From: Dysgonomonas gadei ATCC BAA-286
GTDB taxonomy: Bacteria > Bacteroidota > Bacteroidia > Bacteroidales > Dysgonomonadaceae
Direction of reading: 5' to 3'
NCBI RefSeq assembly: GCF_000213555.1
Contig: NZ_GL891986.1
Location: 127,123 to 191,122 of the forward strand
Length of the DNA stretch: 64,000 bases
Every line of letters begins with the position of its first letter. The first letter of the stretch is position 1. The translations under genes and the position numbers were made by a program. The notes beneath the pieces were generated by a model. That model worked only from the letters and a program-made list of their open reading frames with translations, was not told the origin of the DNA and ran no database searches. Shown here piece after piece: positions 25,824 to 36,154 of the stretch.

Positions 25824-26537
25824 TTATTGATTTTGAACTATGTTCAGGTGAAAAGTAAAGGATGAATAGTCAACCTGAAGCTCCAATGTTTTTGCTTCTG
25901 CATTATAAGTTCCTCTTACGGCTGTATGCTTATCCTTCCAAGGTGTCACATTACTGCTTACTAAAGAAAAATTGGTACCATCAAATGCAACAATACCGGA
26001 TATATCATATGCTGCACCATAACCGCGTCCAATGCTATAGTAGCCGCCAAACAAATCTGATATATAAAATTTCCCAGGCGCTGTCTGATAAATTGTTATA
26101 GGCGGCTCTGTTTTAAATTCTGTAGCAGGTGATCCTGCCGCTCCCCCAAGCCCACTACGACTGCTTGAAGCATCTACATGATAGAAGCCCGTTTCTATAA
26201 CAGAAGGTGTTGTATCATAAACGATTACCTTACGCTCTACCGATGTTGGATATCCATCCGAGTTATTTACCGAATAGACCAAACGATAAAGACCTGCTAC
26301 TTGCGGATTTACCGTACCTGAGACAGCTACTTTATCTGTAATATCTTCATCATTTTCAGAAGCAATCCATCCCTGTTCGGTGTATGTACCTCCCAACGAT
26401 ACAAATTCTACAGTGCCGCCTTTGAGATCTAACTCACAATAATAGGTGATTCTAGAAATATCTTCTGTGTCTTTATCGCAGGATAAAAGAAAAAATAGAG
26501 AGGCGATTATCAGACTATATTTATATAATATTTTCAT
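25824..26537 (-). CDS. Surface lipoprotein with Ig-like domain (BT2262/DUF5012-like)
   Basis: 237 residues from the ATG at 26537; a TTG 18 bases upstream is in frame but adds nothing to the signal. Lipobox L-L-S-C (Cys20). Residues ~25-95 form a beta-sandwich of the type found in surface glycan- or peptide-binding lipoproteins (V-S-G-T-V-N-P-Q-V-A-G-L-Y-R-L-V-Y-S-V-N-N-S-D-G pattern), followed by a second beta-rich domain. It lies between SusD and the lipid-binding lipoprotein, with gaps of 15-20 bases, so all four are one operon. Likely an accessory surface-binding protein. Confidence 0.7.
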   Translation of the reverse strand: MKILYKYSLIIASLFFLLSCDKDTEDISRITYYCELDLKGGTVEFVSLGGTYTEQGWIASENDEDITDKVAVSGTVNPQVAGLYRLVYSVNNSDGYPTSVERKVIVYDTTPSVIETGFYHVDASSSRSGLGGAAGSPATEFKTEPPITIYQTAPGKFYISDLFGGYYSIGRGYGAAYDISGIVAFDGTNFSLVSSNVTPWKDKHTAVRGTYNAEAKTLELQVDYSSFTFHLNIVQNQ

Positions 26538-26555
26538 ATTCTTCAATTTTTGCAA

Positions 26556-28079
26556 TTACTTACCTTGTTTTTGATTCCACCATACCTTCTCTCCAACATT
26601 TGGCTTCTGTGAAGGTGCATTATTATTTCTGTCCCTATAAGATGAAGGATATAAAGGAGAAGCCGGCAAATTACCGCCCAACAAGGCTCTTCCTCTAACC
26701 GATATTGTCAGGTCGCCTACAGGAAAATTGATCCACGCCTTCTTCCTGTCGGCAGCGATATCAATTTCGTTTACTGAAGGATATTTAGTGCGGTTACGTT
26801 CCAAAAATGCTTCTATATGTTGATAGTTACAATTAGCCACCCACTTCTGCATGGCAATTTGTTTTATCTGGGTCTCTGCATTACCACCGGTCCATTTAGC
26901 ATAGCCAGTTTCCAAAATAGAATAATCGGGATTTTTGTTCGCATCAACAATAACGTGCTGATTCAACGATGCTTTCACTCCGGCTTCATAATAATCCTTA
27001 GCTTTAGCATCCCCTGCACGGGCATACACTTCAGCAATGTAAAAATTCACCTCCCAATCCGTCATCAACATCAAATCCATATCCTCAGGTAAAACAACAG
27101 TAGCATATGCTTCTTTATCGTCTGTAGTGCCGTTTCCATCAGAGTCTTCTTTCGAGTTGAAATCACCGAAAAATGCAGCTTTTGTACCAGAGAACAGCTT
27201 AGCCAAACGAGGATCGTCATTTACGACCAAATAATCAAAAAATGATTTACAAGCAATTACATTTGTTGAAATATAGTTAGCCTCCCCCTGTTGAAATTCG
27301 CGCATAGGATGGCGTTTACCTTCCATATCATCGTTCCATATTTTGCCGGAGATTTTAGCGCTCAACGTTAACATATCCGTACTCTTAATATAGTTCAATG
27401 TTTTAGCATTATCATATTGAGAAGTTTCAGATAGACGTATCATCAATTTCAGTTTCAGCGCACAGGCAAATTTATGCCATTCTGCCATATCACCTTTATA
27501 TATGTAATCGTAAGTTCCGTCAATGGAAGATCCGGTTAAATCAATTGCCAAAAGATCATCTATCCTCTTTAATAAATCAGCATATATATCTTCCTGCTTG
27601 TCCTGCTTGGGATGATAAACACCTTCTTTAGCCTTTAATGCTTCGAAATAAGGCATATCACCCCATACATCGGTAATGATTTGCCAAGTAAAAATAGATA
27701 AAGCTTCTGCAACGAAGTAATATCCGTTATTTCCGCTGTCTTTCGTATTGGCCTTAATATATTCCAAATCAAGCATTGGCTGACTTGTCAGAGACTGATA
27801 AGCTGTATTGAATTCCTGCGGCAGGTATTCACTTAATGATTTAAATTGAGATGCCGTATAAGACTGAGCCCAGTATTCTACCCAATAAGCTCCACCAAAT
27901 CCGAAATCCCAGCCCATGAGGTTGTTGGCAACACCCATTTCTACAGCCGGCAGTAATACTTTTGGATCCGGCACTTCTGCTAATGCGTTTGGATCATGAT
28001 TAATATCTAACCAATCGCTACATCCGGTTGTGAACAATAAGAAGATAGCGGATAATATAATTAATAATTTTCTTTTCAT
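26556..28079 (-). CDS. SusD/RagB-family outer-membrane lipoprotein
   Basis: 507 residues with lipobox F-T-T-G-C (Cys20) then SDWLDINHDPN, the classic start of SusD-like proteins. The helical TPR core is visible (YYFVAEALSIFTWQIITDVWGDMPY, about 115-140). SusD proteins form the lid over the SusC pore and help capture substrate at the cell surface. Loop sequences do not tell the substrate; neighbourhood suggests peptides rather than starch because no glycoside hydrolase is encoded in the operon. It starts 22 bases after the SusC stop. Confidence 0.9.
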   Translation of the reverse strand: MKRKLLIILSAIFLLFTTGCSDWLDINHDPNALAEVPDPKVLLPAVEMGVANNLMGWDFGFGGAYWVEYWAQSYTASQFKSLSEYLPQEFNTAYQSLTSQPMLDLEYIKANTKDSGNNGYYFVAEALSIFTWQIITDVWGDMPYFEALKAKEGVYHPKQDKQEDIYADLLKRIDDLLAIDLTGSSIDGTYDYIYKGDMAEWHKFACALKLKLMIRLSETSQYDNAKTLNYIKSTDMLTLSAKISGKIWNDDMEGKRHPMREFQQGEANYISTNVIACKSFFDYLVVNDDPRLAKLFSGTKAAFFGDFNSKEDSDGNGTTDDKEAYATVVLPEDMDLMLMTDWEVNFYIAEVYARAGDAKAKDYYEAGVKASLNQHVIVDANKNPDYSILETGYAKWTGGNAETQIKQIAMQKWVANCNYQHIEAFLERNRTKYPSVNEIDIAADRKKAWINFPVGDLTISVRGRALLGGNLPASPLYPSSYRDRNNNAPSQKPNVGEKVWWNQKQGK

Positions 28080-28101
28080 AATCTTTACTGTTTAATCGCT
28101 T

Positions 28102-31100
28102 TTAAAATGACAGTTGTACTCCAAACACATAGGATTGATACGGAGGTGTGGATGCAAACTCCCCGAATTTGGAAGAAATGTCGTTACCCCAGGTTGTTAC
28201 TTCCGGATCAATATACATATTATCTTTCGGAGTCCACAGCAGTATATTGGACGCTGTAGCTGATACCCTTAAAGAAGAAACCCTAAGTTTTTCACAGATT
28301 TTTTTCGGTAGTTGATAAGCCAGACTTACATTACGAAGTTTCAAGTATGAACGGTCGATAACATTATTATCCGAATATTCAAATCCACCATTGCTATAAA
28401 ATGTATTTAAAGATGTTGGATCGACGGGAGTCGTATTTTCAACATACACAGGATTACCGTTAGTATCCGTACCATTTTGCACAACCGAATTTGGTATAAG
28501 AAATGGGTTTCGATCATTATATGCCGTTTCAGGGCCACTACCTACCCAGCCCAGATAGTCCTTGGAATAGGAGTAAATATATCCTCCATAGCGAAGATCT
28601 AATGTTGCCGACAATGAAATACCTTTATATGTAAAGGTATTGGTCAATCCCATCCGGTATTTTTCGTTAATATCTTTATCCAAGAAAACTTCATTAGGGG
28701 TTGGCTGAGGATTCCCGGCTCCATCGACCACGGTATGGTCCACACCATCAATATTCACAGTCAAAGCCTTTTGGGTTTTAAACTGACCGAGCGGCTTGCC
28801 TTCAACAGCGTAAATACCTATTCCTCCGTATCCACCCAAATAAACTTCAGGAACACCTAAAGTTTCCACTTTATTATTGTTTTTAGTAAAATTGTATGTG
28901 ATATCCCATTGGAAATCCCGGGTTTTTACAGGAACTAAAGAAAGAGATAATTCTATTCCACTATTGCGTACATCCCCTAAATTAGCCCTTTGGGCTGTAT
29001 AACCAGCTGTTGGGTCTATTGGCATTGTAGCAATCAATCCTTTTGTCAGTTTATTATAGTATGAAAATTCAAGACCGATACGCTGATCGAGAAAAGAACT
29101 TTCAAACCCAACTTCAAATTCATCGGTCAACTCAGGTTTCAAATTCTGATTTTCTAACGTATTGGAGATTGTATAACCATTGATACCTCCTAACGGGAAT
29201 GATAGATCGTCAACATTCGGGAAACCCGGATTAAGTACTGATCCAACAACAAAGCGGTCGTAGACGAAATAAGGAGTTGTGTCTTTACCTGTCCGTCCGT
29301 AGGATAATCTTACTTTTGCATAATCAAGCGGGCCAGTATTAATATTTTTCAGTTTCATATAATCAGAAACAATGAAACTCAACATAGCTGCCGGATAAAA
29401 GAAAGAGTTATTCTTTTTAGGCAATGCTGAAGACCAGTCGTTACGCGCAGTAAGCGTAAGATAGAGGTAATCCTGATATCCTAAATCTGCATTAACATAA
29501 GCGCCCACTATCCGGTAACGGTCACTAGTTTGTTCGGCAACGGCCGGGGTAAGCGTATTGGATAAATGATAAAAACCAGGGATATCAATTGAAGAAATCG
29601 ATCCATATAAACGAGTCATTTTCTGTTCATTGGCATTTCCTCCAACAATTGCATTCAAAGAAAAATCTCCAAATCGCTCATTGAATGTAGCAAAATAGTC
29701 ATGGTTAACCTGCAGGTAATCTCTTTTATCCTGTGAGTAACTACCCGCATTGGATGGACCTTTTTGATTATAAGAACCAGGAGTAAAAGAAACTGCATCG
29801 AAATGCATATCGGCAGTAGACGTTTCATAGTCACCTCCAAATCGGTAAGTAAGTTTGAGATTACTTAGCAAATCATAGTCTAGTTGAACTTTTCCAAAGA
29901 ATTTATATTTCCTCTGCAATGCTTCCTTAGCACTTAATACAAAATATGGATTTAAACCATATGGAGTAAAATAATTGTCCAAATTATTAAATTTATCATT
30001 GTAGTCTTTCAAGTCGACAATGGAAATATCTGTCGCAATTTCATTTAATGAACGATATACTGATTGGTCTTGTCCCGTTGTCGATACACGATTCTTTTCT
30101 ACACTGACATTAAAAGAAGAACTTATTAATAACTTATTTGCTTTATGGGATGCGTTAGAAGCAACTGTAAAGCGATTGTAAGAATCGGTATTGGTCGGAA
30201 TAGGCCCGTCCAGATAGTTATGTGATACCGACAGATGATATAAGGTCTTGTCTGTACCACCGCTCAATGAAAGTGCATTGTTGTACCCAAAGCCCAAATC
30301 ATAGAAATCACGTATACGGTTTTTCAGATAATTATAAGGTTTTATTTTCTGGCTATTGTCCACCACATTACCCCAAACTCGGTCTTTACCATCGAAGCGG
30401 GCACCCCAGCTTCCGTTTTCATCCAAGGCACGATCTCCGCTCCAACCTTGACCGAACATCTGTTGCTCGTCCGGTAAACGTCCGATCTGCTGAATGGTTA
30501 TACCACCATTATATTCTATTTTCAGCTTTCCGTTAGTATTTTTTCCCGACTTAGTAGTAATCATGATAACCCCTTGGGCAGCACGAGAACCATACAAAGC
30601 CGATGCAGCAGACCCCTTCAAGACAGTCATACTCTCAATATCATTCGGATTCAGAGCATTAATACCTGAACCAAAATCAGCCTGGCTATTCAGCGTATTT
30701 GTACCTCCGGAAATACTTCCCGACTGATTCTGTTTATTGGTAAGAGGAATACCATCTACCACATATAGAGGTTGGTTATTTCCAAAAGAGTTAAATCCAC
30801 GAATAGTTACGTTTTGCGTTCCTCCCGGAGTTCCGGATGAAGAAACCTCTACCCCTGAAACTTTACCCTGAAGGGCAGACATCGGATTTAGTGCTCTCGA
30901 ATTGGCAATATCATCACCCTTGATTGAGGATACTGAATATCCGAGCGTTTTTTTATCTCTTGCAACCCCTAAAGCTGTAACAACAACATCCTGCAACAGA
31001 TGCTCATCATTCTCCATTACAACTCTCATATCCTGAGACATCCTCAGTTCTACAGTTTTCATTCCCACCAATGTAAACACCAAAGTATTTCTTCCTTCGG

Positions 31101-31293
31101 GTACATTTATGGAAAACTTACCGTCTACGTCTGTAACGGTACCAACAGTAGTCCCCTTCACTACTACCGAAGCACTGATAACAGGCTCAGCGTTACTGTC
31201 GACAACAGTACCGGAGATTTTTGTTGTTTGTGCTACGATAAATCCTATGCTTAGAAATAAGCAGGATAGAATTAACATCACTCTTTTCTTCAT
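28102..31293 (-). CDS. SusC/RagA-family TonB-dependent outer-membrane transporter
   Basis: 1063 residues. Signal peptide MKKRVMLILSCLFLSIGFIVA; a carboxypeptidase-like beta-sandwich (about 25-100, ISGTVVDSNAEPV...); a TonB-box-like stretch (LLQDVVVTALG, 103-113); plug domain (to about 250) with NVTIRGFNSFGNNQPLYVVDG; then a 22-strand barrel ending in aromatic F. It imports oligomeric nutrients using TonB energy together with the SusD lid. First gene of a four-gene operon resembling BT2264-BT2261, whose structure contained peptides, hence a peptide substrate is the best guess. Confidence 0.92.
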   Translation of the reverse strand: MKKRVMLILSCLFLSIGFIVAQTTKISGTVVDSNAEPVISASVVVKGTTVGTVTDVDGKFSINVPEGRNTLVFTLVGMKTVELRMSQDMRVVMENDEHLLQDVVVTALGVARDKKTLGYSVSSIKGDDIANSRALNPMSALQGKVSGVEVSSSGTPGGTQNVTIRGFNSFGNNQPLYVVDGIPLTNKQNQSGSISGGTNTLNSQADFGSGINALNPNDIESMTVLKGSAASALYGSRAAQGVIMITTKSGKNTNGKLKIEYNGGITIQQIGRLPDEQQMFGQGWSGDRALDENGSWGARFDGKDRVWGNVVDNSQKIKPYNYLKNRIRDFYDLGFGYNNALSLSGGTDKTLYHLSVSHNYLDGPIPTNTDSYNRFTVASNASHKANKLLISSSFNVSVEKNRVSTTGQDQSVYRSLNEIATDISIVDLKDYNDKFNNLDNYFTPYGLNPYFVLSAKEALQRKYKFFGKVQLDYDLLSNLKLTYRFGGDYETSTADMHFDAVSFTPGSYNQKGPSNAGSYSQDKRDYLQVNHDYFATFNERFGDFSLNAIVGGNANEQKMTRLYGSISSIDIPGFYHLSNTLTPAVAEQTSDRYRIVGAYVNADLGYQDYLYLTLTARNDWSSALPKKNNSFFYPAAMLSFIVSDYMKLKNINTGPLDYAKVRLSYGRTGKDTTPYFVYDRFVVGSVLNPGFPNVDDLSFPLGGINGYTISNTLENQNLKPELTDEFEVGFESSFLDQRIGLEFSYYNKLTKGLIATMPIDPTAGYTAQRANLGDVRNSGIELSLSLVPVKTRDFQWDITYNFTKNNNKVETLGVPEVYLGGYGGIGIYAVEGKPLGQFKTQKALTVNIDGVDHTVVDGAGNPQPTPNEVFLDKDINEKYRMGLTNTFTYKGISLSATLDLRYGGYIYSYSKDYLGWVGSGPETAYNDRNPFLIPNSVVQNGTDTNGNPVYVENTTPVDPTSLNTFYSNGGFEYSDNNVIDRSYLKLRNVSLAYQLPKKICEKLRVSSLRVSATASNILLWTPKDNMYIDPEVTTWGNDISSKFGEFASTPPYQSYVFGVQLSF

Positions 31294-31780
31294 ACAAACA
31301 CTACTTTATTAAAAATTAAAACAACATACAAACCCAATTACATACAAACACTTGTCATTCAAAATAAAAGCAACCCTTCTAATCTTATATCAATTTAACA
31401 ATTTAATACCATATTGGGCTTTTTAGCATCAGTTTGCTTTTTGATATGCAAATTTAGACAATTTTCACGAAAAAAAAAATTTTGGATTAATTTATATAAA
31501 ATATAACAATATGAAAGCATTCAAAGTCAATCAAATATAAAATCAGAGATCAATTGTTATGTTTTAGTTAAAAATATGTTATTTTGAAAGAAATAAAAAG
31601 ACAAGACGACAAGTACACTCTGAAAATGTGCTTCTTCACGATGAATGAAAAGTGCATTTTAACACTTTCCATTCGTATTCTCTCATAAATATGAAAGAGA
31701 AACTAATATTTACACTTCCTGGATACTATATCAATAAAATATAGGCATTAAGCATCAAATTAAAATAAAAAAAGTAAAAA
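31294..31780. other. Intergenic region between susC-like gene and feoAB
   Basis: AT-rich region between two - strand genes. It holds a TAAATTTG -7 box on the - strand at 31449-31456, about 155 bases before the susC-like ATG, and an inverted repeat at ~31643-31676 whose - strand read (GAATGGAAAGTG / CACTTTTCATTC, 12 bp with one G-U) could end feoAB transcripts, about 105 bases after the feoAB stop. No open frame or RNA motif is seen otherwise. Confidence 0.45.
31449..31456 (-). promoter_or_regulatory. Candidate -7 box (TAAATTTG on - strand) for the SusC/SusD operon
   Basis: Matches the -7 consensus; the leader of about 150 bases is A/T-rich. No anti-sigma factor or hybrid two-component regulator is encoded nearby, so the regulator is unknown. 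Confidence 0.4.
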
Positions 31781-34270
31781 CTACAACATATTTCCAATCT
31801 GATAGACCAAAAATGATATTATCCAAGCCAGTAAAGTAGTGTAAATGATACTGAAAACACCCCATTTCCATGATCCTGATTCTTCCTTTATTGCAGCTAT
31901 AGTAGCGACACATGGAAAGTAAATCAGTACAAAAAGTAACAAACTGACAATAACCAATGGTGTAAATGTCGGTGTACCGTCGGCCTGGGTATCACTCACA
32001 AGGCGGGTCTCCAGTGATTCCTGATTCTCGGAGTCTCCTGTATATAAAACACCCAGAGTACTCACGACAACCTCCTTAGCAGCCATACCGGAAAGCAAAC
32101 TCACACTTATCTTCCAATCGAAACCTAAAGGACGCATCACGGGCTCTATAGTCTTCCCGATACGACCAATGTAAGACTCTTCCTGATGTGCAATATTACG
32201 TTGGTCTTCAACCTCCTCTATCAATTCAGTCTTTCGATTATCATCTATTTCATTGTTACCAAACTGTGTCTCTACTCTGGATATCTGATTATCAAACTGC
32301 AATTCACGTTCTTTATCCCGGGGAAAATACCCCAAAAACCAAATAATAATGGATGCAACCAAAATAACGCCTCCCATTTTTCTCAGATATTGCCTCGACT
32401 TATCCCACATATGTATAGATACAGCACGCAATGTAGGCATTCGATATGGGGGCAATTCCATTACAAACGGGGTATCTTCTTTCGGAAAGAGGAATTTCTT
32501 AAATAGCCGCGCCGATATCACAGCTATCAATATACCTATAAAATAAAGCCCGAAAAGAACAAAACTTGCGTAAGGCTTAAAAAATACTCCGACAAAAAGC
32601 AAATAGACAGGTAACCGGGCACTACAAGACATAAACGGATTGATAAGCATTGTTATCATACGGCTATTGCGGCTCTCAATGGTACGTGTAGCCAGAATAG
32701 CCGGCACATTACACCCAAAACCCATAACCAAAGGAATAAAAGATTTTCCATGCAATCCCATCTTATGCATCACCTTATCCATTATAAAAGCAGCCCTGGC
32801 CATATAACCCGAATCTTCCATAAAAGAGATGAAAGCATACAATATTAATATATTAGGCAGAAAGACGATTACTCCCCCTACTCCTCCTATAATACCATCT
32901 ACAATCAAATCTTTGAGCATGCCCTCAGGCATAGTTCCGCGGATAAAATCCCCGAATGCCGCAACCCCATTCTCAATCCACTCCATAGGATATCCGCCCA
33001 AACGAAAAGTACATTCAAACATCACCCACATGAAGAAGAAAAATATAGGGAATCCCAGATATTTATTTGTAACGATAGAGTCAATAATACGTGTACGGTC
33101 CGACTCATTCGTTTTTTCCTTCAACGTTTCTTTCAACCCTCCGGCGATAAAACCATAACGGGCATTTGTGAGAGTCGACTCTGTATCTTCTTTTAGTGTT
33201 TCTTCAATATATTTTATTTCTGCATCCCTTGTCGCCAGTATATCCTTGCCATTCGAAAGAGTAGACACATAAGACTCAATGTCTTTATCTTTTTCAAGCA
33301 ATTTTATTGAAATATAACGACGGGGAAAAATAAGCTGGGTAGATTTATCCTTTTCAAGTTTTATATTAAGTCTGCTTATTGAGTTCTCTGCTATATTACC
33401 ATAAGATATATGTACCCGCCGCACGATCGGCTCCTTATCTTCATACATTCGTATGACCGTATCAAAAAGATCGTTTATCCCCATTCCGGTTTTGGCCACC
33501 GTCGGAACCATAGGAATACCGATCATCTTGGATAATTTCCCGTAGTTAAATTCACCTCCGCTCTCTTTCAGCTCATCATACATATTCAATGCGATAACCA
33601 CTGGAGCTTCCATGTCTATCAACTCAGTTGTCAGATATAAATTCCTTTCCAGGTTGGAAGCAGCCACAATATTAATGATAACATCAGGTTTATCTTCCAC
33701 AATATGGCGCCTCACAAAAAGCTCTTCCGGAGTATAAGCTGACAAAGAATATGTCCCGGGCAAATCGACTATCTTAAATGTATAACCTCCATGTTTAAAT
33801 CGTCCCTCCTTCGAATCGACCGTTACTCCTCCATAATTACCCACATGCTCATGTGCCCCTGAAGCAATATTGAACAAGGATGTTTTTCCGGCATTGGGAT
33901 TACCGACTAAAGCCACGGTTATAACTTTCTTGCTATTTGGGCTATTCTTAATTTTAGAAGAATACTCTTCTATTGAAGATTCTTCATGAGACAAATCGCC
34001 ATTGAAAGACGATTCCGTCTTCAGAAACTCTTGTTTTTTATTTATTTCGGGATAAATTACTTCAATAAGTCCCGCTTCGCTACGGCGAAGAGAAACTTCA
34101 TAATCCATAATTTTATATTTGATCGGATCTTTTAGGGGAGCATTCAGGATGACTTTAATGGTTTTTCCTTTGATGAAGCCCATCTCCATGATGCGCTTAC
34201 GAAAGGCCCCGCTACCATTGACGCGTACAATAACACCTTTCTCTCCTGTCCTCAGGTCTGATAAAAGCAT
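31781..34270 (-). CDS. feoB: Fused ferrous iron transporter FeoAB
   Basis: 829 residues. Residues 1-75 are a FeoA domain (SH3-like, M-E-M-G-F-I-K-G), followed by a linker of about 40 residues and FeoB. FeoB has a G1 motif GNPNAGKTS (123-131), G3 DLPGTY and a G-protein domain to about 285, then Gate domains with conserved Cys in FGCNVPA and PFMSCSARLPVY. It moves Fe2+ across the inner membrane. The FeoA-FeoB fusion is common in Bacteroidota. The small Cys-rich membrane protein at 24762-24920 is probably a partner but is separated by the SusC/SusD operon. Confidence 0.93.
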   Translation of the reverse strand: MLLSDLRTGEKGVIVRVNGSGAFRKRIMEMGFIKGKTIKVILNAPLKDPIKYKIMDYEVSLRRSEAGLIEVIYPEINKKQEFLKTESSFNGDLSHEESSIEEYSSKIKNSPNSKKVITVALVGNPNAGKTSLFNIASGAHEHVGNYGGVTVDSKEGRFKHGGYTFKIVDLPGTYSLSAYTPEELFVRRHIVEDKPDVIINIVAASNLERNLYLTTELIDMEAPVVIALNMYDELKESGGEFNYGKLSKMIGIPMVPTVAKTGMGINDLFDTVIRMYEDKEPIVRRVHISYGNIAENSISRLNIKLEKDKSTQLIFPRRYISIKLLEKDKDIESYVSTLSNGKDILATRDAEIKYIEETLKEDTESTLTNARYGFIAGGLKETLKEKTNESDRTRIIDSIVTNKYLGFPIFFFFMWVMFECTFRLGGYPMEWIENGVAAFGDFIRGTMPEGMLKDLIVDGIIGGVGGVIVFLPNILILYAFISFMEDSGYMARAAFIMDKVMHKMGLHGKSFIPLVMGFGCNVPAILATRTIESRNSRMITMLINPFMSCSARLPVYLLFVGVFFKPYASFVLFGLYFIGILIAVISARLFKKFLFPKEDTPFVMELPPYRMPTLRAVSIHMWDKSRQYLRKMGGVILVASIIIWFLGYFPRDKERELQFDNQISRVETQFGNNEIDDNRKTELIEEVEDQRNIAHQEESYIGRIGKTIEPVMRPLGFDWKISVSLLSGMAAKEVVVSTLGVLYTGDSENQESLETRLVSDTQADGTPTFTPLVIVSLLLFVLIYFPCVATIAAIKEESGSWKWGVFSIIYTTLLAWIISFLVYQIGNML

Positions 34271-34910
34271 ACCAACAATCTTTCATTTAATAATAGAGCT
34301 ACAAAGATGGGTATTTTTTGTTAGATACAAAGAACTTTTATGCGCATTATTTAGAATGAATATAAAAAAGAACCATCTTTCATTCCTGAATATATTTTAT
34401 TTGAGATACTTTTTTAGGAGTATTATAAGCAAATAAAAAAACCAATGCTTTAGAGGTTATACTTCAATGGTCGAATCTCACAAATCCACTTTCACAAGCA
34501 AAAGCATGAAACTATATTTTTTATAATAAAAACCATCGTCGGAGTAATAAATGCCCAATATATCCGATTGTGTCTCTGCCGCATTGGTTTTGTATATATG
34601 AATTATATCAAAATCATTCTAATGATACAAACAACTTAATTCAAATTTAATCATAATAATAATTGCTACTTACGTGGATAAATACTGTAGTAATCTTCTG
34701 TAATTTTGCAAAAAATAATATTTCTTTTATTGGGGCAAATTAATTGCTAAGGTTGTTTGTAAATTCAATAAACAAGTTAAGTAAAAAGTATTTCCGTAGG
34801 GATGAGGAATATAATAATCCAACGCCTCGCTCACCTTTCTTCCAGCGGTAAAATTACAATTTTGTTTTTATTTCGCAAATTTTACACGATATAATTTAAT
34901 CTAAACGTAG
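34271..34910. other. AT-rich spacer between feoAB and repeat copy 2
   Basis: No convincing gene, RNA or strong hairpin was found in these 640 bases. A weak -7-like box for feoAB reads CATCTTTG on the - strand near 34302-34309. The sequence is about 70 percent A+T by eye with scattered short open frames only. Confidence 0.4.
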
Positions 34911-36035
34911 GCAATTTAATTTTTTTGAGAAAGTTTATCTATATAATAAGCTGGTAGTCTTTAACTATTAACTTATAGCTCTTTGAAAAATTGATTCGTA
35001 AATCTGTAGATTAGCATATTAGCATATTAGCAAATGAGTGAAATAGTGTAACCTTTGTAACCTTTTAACAAGTAATAAGTTTTAAGTAATGAGTACAAAG
35101 TTGAAAGAACTGTATTTATGTTTACCCTAAAGTCTCTTGTGCGATAGCCAAAGCTAACGGCTAATAGCTATCAGCTAAAAGCTGAAATATGTGTTACCTC
35201 TGTTACTTTTTATTTAAACACAGAGTAAAAGGAGTAACACGGAGTTTTTTATAAACAGGATACTCGGCTCTGCTCAACACGATAAGCTAATTATTAATTT
35301 TTTATTCTTAATTCTTAATTATTAATGCCAATCAGTAGTTAAAGCAATTATTGTAGGATAAAATTGTTCTATTTTTTCTAACGCGCCTGCCGGCTTGTTT
35401 TTCTTAACTTTTTCTTGATAAAAAGTTACAAAAATCAAGGCTGCATCCCTCCGGCGACCCAAAACCGCAGCTCCGGTGGGGCAAAATAATACGGAATCAT
35501 TTTTAGCCGGATTATCAGCCGTGTATAGCAGCTACCCTATTTTGCCCTACACCTCCGCTTTACGGATTGGGTGCCCCGCCTGCGGGACGAGGCCGTTACC
35601 GCGATGCGGCGACAGGACAGAGGCTCTTCATGCTTTAGCTCCACGTGCGTCAGCCCTCGCGCATTAGTGACGCAGGCGGGGTACCCAATCCGTTGCAGGC
35701 GGCGTAGAATCAAACGGGGCGATAGCCCGTTTGTTTGATTCAGCCGACGAAACGGTTTTGGGTCGCCGAGGAATTGAAAATCGAGGAGCGTAGGCGACTC
35801 AACAGAAGCGCTAGCCTTTTGGTTCGTTTTGGGCAATGCCAAAATGAACATTTAAGCGGAACGAAGTGGAGCAGAAAATAATGAACATTAAATCTCAACT
35901 ACTGATTCGCATTATTAATTGTTTCCTATGTTACCTTTGTTACTTTTTAATCACATATAGTTAACAGATGTAAAAAACAACGGCATAAAATAGTAAAAAA
36001 GTTGTCAGATGTGTCAGATTTTAACCAAATATAGT
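34911..36035 (-). repeat. GC-rich repeat family, copy 2 (left arm of large inverted repeat)
   Basis: About 1.1 kb that matches, reversed and complemented, 49513-50617 over the whole length, by eye near 90 percent identity. The AT-rich outer part (34911-35390) holds GTAACCTTTGTAACC and TGTTACCTCTGTTAC; the GC-rich core (35390-35870) holds the nested inverted repeats and hairpins; a final AT-rich part holds TGTTACCTTTGTTAC (35929-35943). Local differences between copies include a changed hairpin near 35406-35436 (AACTTTTT/AAAAAGTT) where copy 3 has GCCTTGAT/ATCAAGGC. No conserved protein frame. mutS2 begins 120 bases to its right. Confidence 0.85.
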
Positions 36036-36126
36036 TAAACAACACAAAAACGACCGATAATTATAATTGCCAATTTTCAAACCTTACAGCTAAAGCTTAT
36101 AGTTTATAACTTATAACTAAAATTTT

Positions 36127-36134
36127 TATCTTTG
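36127..36134 (+). promoter_or_regulatory. Candidate -7 box (TATCTTTG) for mutS2
   Basis: TATCTTTG with GTTTA about 21 bases upstream, 28 bases before the GTG start. It lies outside the inverted repeat, on the side of mutS2, so inversion of the segment would carry promoter and gene together. Confidence 0.5.
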
Positions 36135-36154
36135 CATCCTAAAATGAACACAAC

